Origin: Saccharum officinarum
Taxonomy: Eukaryota; Streptophyta; Magnoliopsida; Poales; Poaceae
Assembly: GCA_020631735.1 (NCBI GenBank)
Contig: CM036170.1
Span: 64,185,737 to 64,249,736, forward strand
Reading direction: 5' to 3'
DNA: 64,000 nt
How positions within the stretch are numbered: the stretch's first letter is position 1; each line of letters begins with the position of its first letter. The translations under genes were made by a program, and so were the position numbers. The notes under the pieces were generated by a model. The model worked only from the letters and a program-made list of their open reading frames with translations. It did no database searches and had not been told where the DNA came from. Below are positions 1 to 9,550 of the stretch, piece by piece.

Positions 1-1231
1 CGCCCTGGCCCACACGCCGCTCCAGCGAGGCTTTCCGCTTCACTGACATCTCCTACCTCCGCTCCCTCCCCATCTCCCTCCCTTCCCGGGAGCCCGACCT
101 CGCGCTGCCGTCCTCCCCTTTCTCTTCCCACGTCCTCTTCTCGGATGGAATCCTCCTATCCTCCTCTGGTGCCCATGTCAGCACCCTCGCCGATCTTCCC
201 CCTGGTCGCGCCCGGGACCGCGCCGCCGCCGCGCTTGCCGCCTCCGCTGAATTCGCCCACAAGGACCTCTTCTTTGACTTCAACGCCGTTGGGGCGAGTG
301 ACGTCGTTGTTGTGCACGTGCCTGAGGGGTCAAGGTGGCCGACGACCCAATCCACATCATGTTCGCCTATACGGTAGCGGTGCTGAGAGTATGCAGATGT
401 CCAATCCAAGGGTTCTGGTCGTGGCCGAGAAGGCAGCAGAGGTGGCCGTAGTGGAGGAGCACTTTGGGGCTGGAGAAGAAGGTGGTTGCTATTGGGCCAA
501 TCCAGTGGCAGAGATTATCATCGATGAGGCGCAAGAGTGGTTCATTCATATGTGCAACAGCAATCATTTGCTGCAGCACATACTAAATGGACAGTTGTCA
601 AGCAGGTCAGTTTGGATTTTAGATAAATAAATGTTCTATAAGATACTTGTAATTGTAATTGTGAATGAGTGTTATATGCTCTTGAAATGGGATAGGATAG
701 TGATGATAAGAGAACCCAACTCTGATCAAATTATGGAAGAGAGATTGTTGGCATTACTCAGATTGATTCTGAGCTGGGGACATTTGTCATTCCAGGGTGT
801 CATTGTTTGATCTAGCTCATGAGTCATGACTCAAGACAGTTGCCTCCAATTTGCTAGTGTTAATAATCATTGTGGGTGTTAGGGGAGTTGTGCTTGCTCT
901 ATTGTGTTTGGGCTGGGATTGATCAATGAATCTTAGTTGAACAGGTGAAACTTTCTTTTTTCTTTTTGCAGGATACAACTAGTAAATATGAGTTTGTTGA
1001 GGTCAGCACTGGAGCAAAATTGAACAGACGCAATCTCCATATCGAGCAGTTAGGTCCTGAGACAGAGACAGAACTATCAACACTTCACTTAACATCTCAG
1101 AATAAGCAGATACATGATCTGCACAGCAGACTGATACTTGATCACCCTAGAGGTTTTTCACGACAGCTCCACAAATACATTGCTTGTGGCACAGGAAATA
1201 GCATATTTGATGGCAATATTAAAGTCAACAG
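1..1231 (+). pseudogene. SufD-like Fe-S cluster assembly protein (ABCI7 type), 5'-partial and frameshifted
   Basis: SufD is a scaffold subunit of the plastid SufBCD complex that builds iron-sulfur clusters. Two exons are visible: one from the window edge to 605 (donor GT at 606) and one at 972-1231 (acceptor AG at 970-971, donor at 1232). They translate to SufD family blocks such as SNPRVLVVAEKAAEV, CYWANPVAEI, LILDHPRGFSRQLHK and FDGNIKVNR. The reading frame of exon 1 breaks three times, each by one missing G in a short G run (about 326-329, 373-374 and 528-529). The following SufD exon, which should begin with the rest of an Arg/Tyr codon, is not found anywhere downstream. The N-terminus lies left of the window. 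The three G-run deletions could be sequencing errors, but the missing 3' exons favour a truncated gene copy. The family assignment is firm; functionality is doubtful. Confidence 0.8.
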
Positions 1232-1334
1232 GTATATTTATCAGATTTTTTTCTTCTTTTTGTTGTTTTGTTCTTCCTGGAGAAATGTTATATTGTTATC
1301 TATTCCGGTCATTTACCTGACCAGCATTGCATAG

Positions 1335-1684
1335 ATTTCTAGTTTCATGTCTGTGCCATACACTTTTTTATTGCTCAATATTTCACAGTAGATGAATATA
1401 TGGCATCCTGATGTTACATATTTGTTCAGAATAGATTTAAGTTTTAACTGAAATCTGGAATATATATATTAGTTGCATAACACATTTGATGTGTTCGTGG
1501 CATAAAAATATTTCTAGTTTCATGCCTGTGCCAGAAACCTTTTTATTGCTCACATTTCACAGTAACTGAGTATATCGCATCCGAAGATGAAATATTTGTT
1601 TAGGATAGATTTAAGTTAACTTGAAGTCTATAATATAGTATGAGTAGTTGTATAAGGTGTTTGGTGTGTTTCTTGACACAAAAT
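1335..1684. repeat. Tandem duplication of a ~175-bp segment
   Basis: The stretch beginning atttctagtttcatg at 1335 is repeated at 1510 in the same orientation. The copies share blocks such as tttttattgctca, tttcacagta and agatttaagtt and look roughly 80 percent identical by eye. It lies directly downstream of the last recognisable SufD exon, probably in former intron sequence. No coding potential is apparent. Confidence 0.75.
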
Positions 1685-2478
1685 AATTGAAAGAAAGTTA
1701 GCAGAAAGCCACACAAACATTACTTATTACCTTGTACAAGGCTGTTTTATCATCCTTCTGTACTTACGACCTATTGATTGTTGAATTTTGTTCAACTATA
1801 GTTATATTGTTATGCAGTTCTATGTATTACTGATTCGCCAGGGAGGCGCCATACCTGTATCTGTATGGCGATATGGCGTGATACACATATCCACAGTATC
1901 AGAAAACTAGGTAAAAAATCGTCTGGTTAGCTGGCTATACGGCAAGATACACTGTGCCCATACGTGCCAGCCGAATAGTACCTCATTTTACAGCCCAACG
2001 CAAAGCCCATCCATTCTCAAGTCTATCTCCGCCTCCCATCTCTTGCTTCTCGGCGCCGCCACGGACAGGGAGTAAGCATTGCCACCTCGCACGGAGCACA
2101 TGCGCTAGGATCTAGCGCGCCGCCTCACTAGGAGTGCATGCTGTCAGAAGCTAGCACCTCCACCTTGCTGGGAGCCACGTCGCCACTGGGTGTGCTCGTG
2201 TCCCTGTGAGTGAGTACCACCGCTTTGGATCTGAAGCTCTGGGACTTGGGAGATCGTCTTGCGCAGCTGCTGAAGGTTCAGAGATAGGTGCTCTCTGGCT
2301 ATGGTGTCCAGTCAGTTCCTGGCTGCTTGTTCATTTAGATCTCTCTTTCCTTCGTACGTCTTGTTGAAATGGATTCAATCATTTAGATTCTCTCCCTGAG
2401 GGCATGTAAATGCAATTATTTTAATTATAAACGCTGTATTCCATACTCCGTAACCCGTATCGTGTGTCGGTGATACAT
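1685..2478. other. Intergenic or intronic stretch, no gene recognised
   Basis: Mixed AT-rich DNA followed by a moderately GC-rich segment (about 1980-2300). No open frame with recognisable homology and no transposon ends that I can support. The expected next SufD exon was looked for here and not seen. Confidence 0.5.
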
Positions 2479-2578
2479 NNNNNNNNNNNNNNNNNNNNNN
2501 NNNNNNNNNNNNNNNNNNNNNNNNNNNNNNNNNNNNNNNNNNNNNNNNNNNNNNNNNNNNNNNNNNNNNNNNNNNNNN
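2479..2578. other. Assembly gap (100 N)
   Basis: Exactly 100 consecutive N, the usual placeholder for a scaffold gap of unknown size. Continuity between the SufD region on the left and the sequence on the right is therefore not guaranteed. Confidence 0.99.
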
Positions 2579-3119
2579 TTTTGACACATTTTGGTGAGAT
2601 GAGAAAAATAGCAAAGGCTAGGAGTATTTCTGCCAAACAAGGGGAGGCTCTATAACCACATTTTGAAATGCTGTAAGCAATACTACTCTAGCTTGCAAAT
2701 GCAGTTTGTTTGCTAACGGCTTGTTCGTCTCTAGCAAGGGAAGATGCTGTGAACACCAGAGTAGATTATTGTTATTGCGCATGTTACATTATACTTGAGT
2801 CGAATATGTACTTTTGAAAAAAAATCTGTAAAGAAATACCACAAAGTGATGCAGCTCAGCGGAACAAATAAAGCTTTTTTTTTTCTCTAGACGAGATTTT
2901 GTAAGTAAAGACATGGCAGGTACATTTTTTGCCGAGTTTCCAGTTGTTCCGTCTTATTAATTTTTCTGTAATTTTTTTCTGGGTTGAACATGACGTTTAA
3001 TTGTATTTGTGCTTCTGTGTGCGCCGACTCCTCGACTAGCAAGCAAGCAGAACAGCAGATTTAGCTTGTTATAGAGCACCCGTTTAGTAGGCAGGAGGAC
3101 TTTAGTTTGACTCTCAACA

Positions 3120-3840
3120 AAAGCATTTTTTTATTTTCTTTTTGCAAATTCATTCTGTAGCTGACTTTTAAATCTATTTTTTTATTTTCTTTTTACAAAT
3201 TCAAAATTCATTCTGTAGCTGACTTTTTAAATCTCTATTTTTTTATTTTCTTTTTACAAATTCATTCTGTAGCTGACTTTTTAAATCTCTATTTTTTATT
3301 TTCTTTTTACAAATTCAAAATTCACTCTGTAGCTGACTTTTTAAATCTCTATTTTTTATTTTCTTTTTACAAATTCATTCTGTAGCTTTATTTTCTCTTT
3401 ACAAATTCATTCTGTAGCTGACTTTTTAAATCTCTTCACTCATCGAACCAATTTTGATCTCTAGCCGGACTCTCAATGAAAGCATTTTTTATTTTCTTTT
3501 TTGCAAATTCATTCTGTAGCTGACTTTTTAAATCTCTTCACTCGTCGAACCAATTTTGATCTGTAGCCTATTTTCTTTTTGCAAAATCATTCTGTAGCTA
3601 AACTTTTCAAATCTCTTCACTCATAACTAGACTTTTGAAATCTCTTCACTCATCGAACCAATTTTGATCTCTAGCCAACCTTTTTAAATGCCACACATTT
3701 GCCCTTTTTTCTATTTGCGAATTTGTAGAGACTTTTTTCTCCTTTTGCGATTCATTTCTTTTTGCAAATTCATTCTGTAGCCAAACTTTTTAAATCTCTT
3801 CGCTCATTGAACCAATATTTTATCCATAGCCAGCCTTATT
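3120..3840. repeat. Degenerate tandem array, ~51-60 bp units
   Basis: About ten copies of a unit built around tttttattttctttttacaa, attcattctgtagctgac and tttttaaatctct. The first units alternate between a short (about 51-54) and a long (60) form; the long form repeats the word aaattc. Later copies add a tail with cactcatcgaaccaattttg. More degenerate copies continue to about 4200 and reappear near 4770-4860. It is AT-rich and noncoding. Confidence 0.8.
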
Positions 3841-4189
3841 AAATGTCACATGTTTGCCCTTTTTTTTCTTTTTTTTGAATTTGTAGCTATTTTTTTTCTT
3901 TTTGCGAATTCATTCTGTTGCTAGTCTTTTTTTTTCAAAGGTCTAAGTTATCGGCTTTCATTATAAGAGAAGAACATAAATTACAAAAGCCTTTCATTTG
4001 TAGCCATTTTTTTCTTTTTTGCAAATTCATTATGTTGCCAGACTTTTTAAATATATTGAGTCATTGAACCAATATTTTATTGACCTTTTATCTATAGACC
4101 GCCTATTTAGATGTCACACATTCGCCCTTTTTTGTGAATTTGTAGCTATTGTTTCCTCTTTTGCGAATTCATTTTGTAGCTAGTCTTTT

Positions 4190-4649
4190 TTTTCTCTCGA
4201 AAGATCTGAGTTATTGGCTTTCATTTATAAGATAAGAGCATAAATTACAAAGCCTATAAGTGGCGCAAGCTACGCCAATCCATTTTTTGGGTGGGGTTCG
4301 ACTTTCTGAGTCCCATGCCACCTTAGTTTTACAAGAAGGCGATTTACAGGAAAACAAATAGCGACTTGACCTACTAGACATACACAACTCTAGTTTGAAG
4401 CTCTGGAGTTGATAGTAGAAGTCCTAGCCCCTTGTTGCATGTATTGTTTTCTAGGCATACACAACTCCACAACCTTCGTCTTGTATTGAGTGCACCACTT
4501 GCTAGACAGTCATGCATTGTTTTCTAAGTACACGGTTATTTCTTTTTCTCTAGATCTCTCATGGTGTCAACATGATCATAGATTTTATCCTAGGTCTTGT
4601 CTGTTGTGTTGCACCAACCGCCAGATCAAGGAACCAGTCGTCAGTCAGT
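4190..4649. other. Noncoding stretch with LINE-3'-end-like words
   Basis: The words at about 3940-3990 and 4200-4255 (gagttattggctttcattta, agagcataaattacaaagcc) resemble the 3' ends of grass L1 LINEs, repeated twice and embedded among degenerate copies of the upstream array. Nothing else is recognisable up to 4649. Assignment is from memory of grass repeats and is weak. Confidence 0.3.
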
Positions 4650-4760
4650 CTGTTCGCTTAAGCTTTCAGCCGCTTATTTTCAGCCAGTCAGCCGTGTTTT
4701 TCTCTCACAACAAACCAGCCAACAGCACTTTCAGCCGCTTATTTTCAGTCAAGTGAACAG
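4650..4760. mobile_element. hAT-like MITE
   Basis: A 111-bp unit begins ctgttcgctt and ends aagtgaacag, near-perfect inverted ends of the very common grass MITE family with GCCTGTTCGCTT termini. The interior carries the family words tttctctcacaacaaaccagc and ttcagccgcttattttcag, the latter twice. A clear target duplication is not visible, so exact ends are uncertain by a few bases. Confidence 0.7.
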
Positions 4761-5720
4761 GCTGTACTAGTCTTTTTAAATCTCTTCACTCATTTTAAAC
4801 CAATATTTTATTGGTTTTTGATATGTGACCAGCATTTTTTAATCTCACACGTTCACTCTTTTTTTATTTTTGTGAATTTTCTAGCCCGTCTTTTATATCT
4901 CACACGTTTACAATAAACCCTTATATTTCAGGATGGAGAGAGGAGCATGATGATTGACACAGACAACTCGGGTAGTTAGTACTTGTTATACTACGTTGGT
5001 CGATCTTTTCTCAAATTCAATAATTTGGATAAAAGTTTCAGGTACATCCAGTTGAACACATGTATATATACACTCAATGTTGCCTTTCTTTGTAAAAAAC
5101 AATAGGACTCAATGGTGCAGTGGTGAGAGGAGTAAGATGAACAATGCATAATCTTTAGCCGTTAGATCATCATCCAATGGCTCTGCCTGAGAAAAAAAAA
5201 AAAAACTCAGGCCCGTGAAGAATTGCTAATCCCAAAGTCTAACAGTGTATATTTTCATCTTTTAACAGTATTGTATAGATAGACTAAATGGATATAAGAA
5301 TTCGGAAACTGCAAAGCTGGGAGTTCAAACACACAAAAAAGAAAATCACCTTCCTGTCATTCTGAAAAGCAGATGTACAGAACTTATATAGTGAACAGCA
5401 ATAACTCGGTTCCATTCCCCACAGCAGTAAACTTTCCGGGCAAAAACTACTTCCACTTATTACAGATTTGCAACTAAGGATTTCACATTTCACTACTTGG
5501 CAACAACACATGAACTGAAGGACCTTAGCTATGGTTTGCAGCCTTTGCTGAACGCTGAACTAAAGGACCTTATTCAGATCGCTCACTGAAGAACAACTGA
5601 AGCTGAAGTTGAACCATTCAGATCGCTCACTGAAGAACAGACATGCACGTCAGAACCCAGAAGAAGCAGCAGACCAGCAATCGGTCATCATTCATCTGAA
5701 CTCAGAAGTAAGACGCTTAC
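4761..5720. other. Gene-poor stretch; likely 3' flank of the minus-strand gene
   Basis: Up to about 5280 nothing is recognised. The part nearest 5720 is probably the 3' untranslated region of the minus-strand membrane-protein gene. It holds a direct duplication (gatcgctcactgaagaacaactgaag-type words at about 5577 and 5622). On the minus strand one copy gives ttcttcag followed at once by TGA, so a splice into it would end the protein immediately. Confidence 0.4.
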
Positions 5721-7125
5721 CTTCTTCTGGTGCGTGTCGGGCAGCCCAGAGGCTGTTCTCTGACCGACGATGTACAAGAGCACGCACGAGACCAAGCTGA
5801 GCGCCAGGGAAGCGCCGAGAATGGCAACAATGGCGAGGATCCTTGGGCTCCCGTCAGGCGGCCCTTCTAGACTGTCCTCTGACACCGTCCTCGAGACATT
5901 GCTGTCGCGCTGCCCCAGTACTCCGACATCGTCTGCCGTGATGTTCCTCACCCACTCCGGCCTCTGTTCCGGCGAGGTGCGGACCAGATAGGTGAGGAAC
6001 CTGTCGAGGACGACGTTACCCCGACGAGCCTTTGCACGGGCTGCGGCTGCGGCCCCGGCGTCTTCCTCGGGGTCGGAGATGCAGCGATCAGGGCGGCGCT
6101 GCTTCCTGCTACGAGAAGGATGGCGGCATGACGAGGATGCCCGCGCCGCTTCCACATCCTTCGACTCGGTGTTGTGATCGTCGGAGCACGACTTGTCAAC
6201 CGCAACGTCAATCTCTGGCAGACGCGTTCGATCAGATGCATCGCGAAGACATCAAAGAACGAATGCATTGAATCAAAAAAAAGAATGAATGCATTTGGGC
6301 TATATACACTACACCTTACCAGAGCGTCTCATCGCCGTCGAGACCATCGCTTCGTTCTTGGCGCCATGCCCGGCATTGGCCACTGAAGAGACACCGGCGG
6401 ATCGCGACGTCGCCGACATTGAGGCGAGGCTGGCAGTGGGCAGTGGGCCGCTTGCTGCTTCTGACGTGCCAGTGCCAGGATCATGAGCATTGGCGATGCC
6501 CGACGCTGCGTCTCCCGCGAAGATGAAGCGGGTCGGGCTGTACTGCTTCCTGCTTCGGAGCGGCAGGCGGCGGTAGGACGACGGCGGCATTGCGTGCGTG
6601 ACCGCTCGCCTGGTCGGTCGAAACCCTCGAAGCTCTGAGAAATCCATGTTCAGTTAGAAACTCAGAACCAAGAAGACAAACAAGAACAGGGGAGCACTTC
6701 GGGATGCGGCGGAAGCCTTACCGAAGCGAATCGTCGCAGGGTCTTCGTTCCGGCCGCTCCCCAGCGCATCGCCACGACCAGCATTGCTCGCCAGAGCGAC
6801 CCCTCCCAACTCCTCCGTCGAAGCTTCCTGTTACAACGAACCAAGAACGAAATCAAGAACGGGGCATTCCGGATTTCAGAATCAATACTCGCCTCACCGA
6901 AGCAAAGATCGCCTCAATATCCTCCTCCCCTTCGCTCTCCGACCCAACCGCGGCACGACAACCGTCATTGCCGGCCACCGAGACGCTCTCCTGCTCCGAT
7001 GAAGCGGCCCCGCGCGCCAGGCCGCCCTCGGCACCGGCCACCCCGCCCGGCACCGGAGCACCGCCTCCCTGCTCGTGCTCCTTCCCCTTGGGTAGGTCAG
7101 GGACCTCGCGCTCGTCTTGCTCCAT
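5721..7125 (-). CDS. Unrecognised single-pass membrane protein, four-exon gene
   Basis: I do not recognise this protein. A consistent gene model reads from the ATG at 7125: exon 1 7125-6898, exon 2 6827-6722, exon 3 6634-6320, exon 4 6214-5721. All junctions are GT-AG and phases match (0, 1, 1, 0), giving about 381 residues before the last intron or a short in-frame tail ending at 5688. Exon 1 is acidic and Ser/Glu-rich (SESEGEEDIEAIFAS). Exons 3 and 4 share a basic motif (PLRSRKQYSPTR against PSRSRKQRRPDR). Exon 4 carries one hydrophobic segment near the C-terminus (ILAIVAILGASLALSLVSC onward), preceded by a Ser/Arg/Pro-rich region. There is no signal peptide, so a type II or tail-anchored-like topology is inferred. 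No catalytic motif is visible. Phase-consistent splicing over four exons argues for a real, perhaps grass-specific gene; expression is unknown. The stop codon placement is the least certain part. Confidence 0.6.
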
Positions 7126-7680
7126 GGCGATCGCGTTCTCGGATCGTGGATTGGGTGAGACATTGAGACGTGGAGGGAAGCGAGGAGTTCGAACGAAGCA
7201 GAGCAGGGGTGGAGGGAGAAGTGGTGGTGATGGAGGTGGAGGGACAGGGCGCGACGCGAGCGGTTTTGAACTCTGAAGTCTGATGCGGTTGGTTGCTGCG
7301 GAGCAAAATTCATCAGGGGCAGGCGGTTCCGCAGTTGCTGCTGACTGCTGCGATGTACGGGGACCGGTAGGGCCAGCTGGCAGGATGAGATGGTGGGACC
7401 CCAGGTTTGATATGCTCCGAGATTCGTATAAAATGCATATTTGTGAGATTCAAGTATAAAGTGCATGTGCATATGAAACCTGCTTGGATTTCTTGAAGAG
7501 AGAGGGGTAAGGCATTTGATCGATTCTGGATCTGAAGTTCATGTAAGGGGAAAACATCATTGTGCTGGGTCTAGGATCGAGTAGTAGCATCCTACAAAAT
7601 TCATAGATTGGAATGAACCTTAATCATGAGAAAGAGACTTCGGCCTGCTTAGCTACGGTGGACCCAAATAGCCACAGCTA
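7126..7680. other. 5' flank of the minus-strand membrane-protein gene
   Basis: GC-rich near 7126-7330, consistent with a leader of the minus-strand gene, then AT-rich. Overlapping open frames exist on both strands, but none shows family motifs. I cannot point to a convincing TATA box on the minus strand. Confidence 0.4.
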
Positions 7681-8789
7681 AGACTGACTCCAACGGCGTA
7701 CCCATAACGTGACCTATACCCATTTTGAGGCGCGCACAGTGTTTTTGCGTCGAAAAAACTGCCCCAACCGAGCAGGCAAATGCACGACGCAAAATGGGTT
7801 GAACGCAACGCGCGACGCAAAACTGGGTCTCTCTCCATCCTTCTGCGTCTCCATCCAAGCGGGGTCCACCAGAAGGGGGCGCGGTGGAGCGCCGTCGGGC
7901 GCGAGACGGAGTCCGTCGGGGCTCGGCGGAGCGCGCCATCGGGGCGCGGTGGAGCATGCGGCGGCGGAGGCGACGGCAGCCAAGGCGGCACTGACGAGGT
8001 CCTCCTCTTCATCTCGGGGAAAGAGGAGGAAGGGAGGGAGCCCATGCCCGCGCTGACGAGGTCCTCCTCTTCATCGACGGTGGCCGAGCGCGTCTGGGCG
8101 GCGGACGGCGGTGGGGGCTCGTGCCCGCGCGCCGGCGCGTTCGCCGACGACCGGGGCTGGGGACCGCGCGCCCGCTTGTCGAGGCTCCCCCGCGCCCCTT
8201 GCGCGCTTGCTGGTGGCCTGCGCCGGGGCGGCGGCGGCGGCCCGGGCCCGTGCTTCTGGGCGGCGGCGGCGGCTCGTGCCCTCCGCGCTGCTGTCTCTGG
8301 TGGTTAAACTCGTCGACGAGCTGCCGTTCTGGGGGCTGCCCAGCTGCCCCTGCCCATGACGACGCCAGCAGGTTCGCGGCATGCGCGGCGGCATCGCAGG
8401 GGCTGCTAAGCCCCGTGGCGTCCGGCGTGCAGTACACCAGCGCCGCGCCGCCGCAGACCGCGCCGGCGGTTCCTCCCCCAGCCGCTGGGCTTGTGCTGCC
8501 TTCGCTTCCCATCTTTCCTGAGCTTCTTGCGGTTGGCCTTGTGCTTGTGTTTCTGAGTGGGAAATGGCAGTGAGCTGCTGAGCTGATGAGAGGGCGCGCA
8601 GGGTGGGCGTGGTGGTGGCCGAGTTTGGTGGCAGTGGCGACCGGCGATGAGAGAGAAGTCTGGGCTGGCGGAGGAGTTTTGGGTCTGCTGTTGGAGACGA
8701 GTAGTTTTGCCTCGCGCAGCTTTTTACTGTGCACCACCCAAATTGTCGAATGCCTCTCCCATTTGGGTACTGTCTGTTGGAGACAGTCT
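7681..8789. mobile_element. GC-rich non-autonomous DNA element with imperfect inverted ends
   Basis: The left end agactgactccaac and the right end gttggagacagtct are inverted copies. Similarity continues inward through a gtaccca block and a cgcacagt/actgtgca block, giving imperfect inverted ends of roughly 70 bp. The interior is extremely GC-rich, unlike the flanks. A 22-bp word (tgacgaggtcctcctcttca..) is repeated at about 7992 and 8057. This architecture fits a Pack-type DNA transposon carrying captured genic DNA. No clear target duplication was found, so the superfamily (Mutator or PIF) is open. Confidence 0.55.
8009..8512 (-). CDS. Possible captured open frame, 167 aa, function unknown
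   Basis: Inside the GC-rich element, an ATG at 8512 in the context aagATGgga opens a frame of 167 codons to 8009. The first 70 residues (MGSEGSTSPAAGGG, then an Ala/Cys-rich stretch with LVYCTPDATG) look protein-like. The rest is Pro/Arg-rich and typical of random translation of GC-rich DNA. I recognise no domain. It may be a captured first exon or only an accidental long frame; GC-rich DNA lacks stop codons by chance. Confidence 0.25.
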   Translation of the reverse strand: MGSEGSTSPAAGGGTAGAVCGGAALVYCTPDATGLSSPCDAAAHAANLLASSWAGAAGQPPERQLVDEFNHQRQQRGGHEPPPPPRSTGPGRRRRPGAGHQQARKGRGGASTSGRAVPSPGRRRTRRRAGTSPHRRPPPRRARPPSMKRRTSSARAWAPSLPPLSPR

Positions 8790-8839
8790 AAAACTAGCAA
8801 AAAGACTTATTATCTAATGGGAACCCCATTATTTCATTA

Positions 8840-9066
8840 CAGCAACTCCAACAACTCGGTTATTCTTGTTTTGGGGGCTATTTTAGAATTTATATTGCAA
8901 AAAGTAGACTCCAACAGGACCATATAAAGGCAATCCTGGGTGCTAGCTATCAGATGAGAAATAACATGACTGTTGCAAACCTCTTCTTTTTTTGAGGAGC
9001 TTTCTATTTTATAAAATGGCTAAAGTATGAAATTTGGCTAGTAATTTTAGCCAAATGGAGTTGCTC
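8840..9066. mobile_element. Tourist-like MITE (PIF/Harbinger)
   Basis: A 227-bp AT-rich element with inverted ends cagcaactccaac and ttggctaa..ggagttgctc. It is flanked on both sides by TTA (8837-8839 and 9067-9069), the classical PIF/Harbinger target duplication. It has no coding capacity. Confidence 0.8.
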
Positions 9067-9069
9067 TTA

Positions 9070-9550
9070 GTTGTTCCAACCCATCTAAAACCAGCTAAAA
9101 GTGGTGAATCACCGAATTGCCCTCGTTTGTTTCCGCATTTGTGCGCTCAGGCCCGTTCCCCACCGTGACCTTTCTTCCTCGACGCGTGGGCCTGGGCGTT
9201 TCCACCGGTGAACCCAACAGCGACGGGATGCTCGCGCCCCACCGGTGAGGACTGCAAAGGTTGAAAGATCCACTCGAGGTGTCGAGAAGGGCCTGCTGTC
9301 GCCACCGTTGGTCGTGGAGGTTGGAGATGAGGACAAGGGTAGGGAGGGGGTCATCGAGAGCGAGGAAGAGAACACCGCACTGCCGCTAGGGGATGTCGTG
9401 CCACCGTCGGGTGCTATCCATGCGGGTCTGCCTTCGAGGAGAGAGCGGGAAGCGTGCGTGGCACTCGGCCGTCGGCCGCTCGCGCGACGAGGAGAGAGCA
9501 AGGCGCGCATCACGCTCGGCCGGTGGGCATAGCGTGCGGGAGAGAGCAGG
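9070..9550. other. GC-rich flank of the solo LTR, no gene recognised
   Basis: Open frames on both strands (for example 9245-9532 +) show low-complexity Arg/Ser-rich translations and no domain. This sequence continues at 14521 once the LTR insertion is removed. Confidence 0.4.
9546..9550. repeat. Target site duplication GCAGG, left copy
   Basis: GCAGG directly precedes the TG start of the LTR at 9551 and is repeated at 14521-14525 directly after its CA end. Confidence 0.85.

Noticed and set aside
2375..2655. Open frames crossing the N gap
   Set aside because: They exist only because N is translated as X; no real sequence supports them.
5284..5511. Minus-strand frame downstream of the membrane-protein gene as a further exon
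   Set aside because: The Cys/Ser/Phe-rich translation is not protein-like and a more plausible stop occurs earlier; treated as 3' flank.
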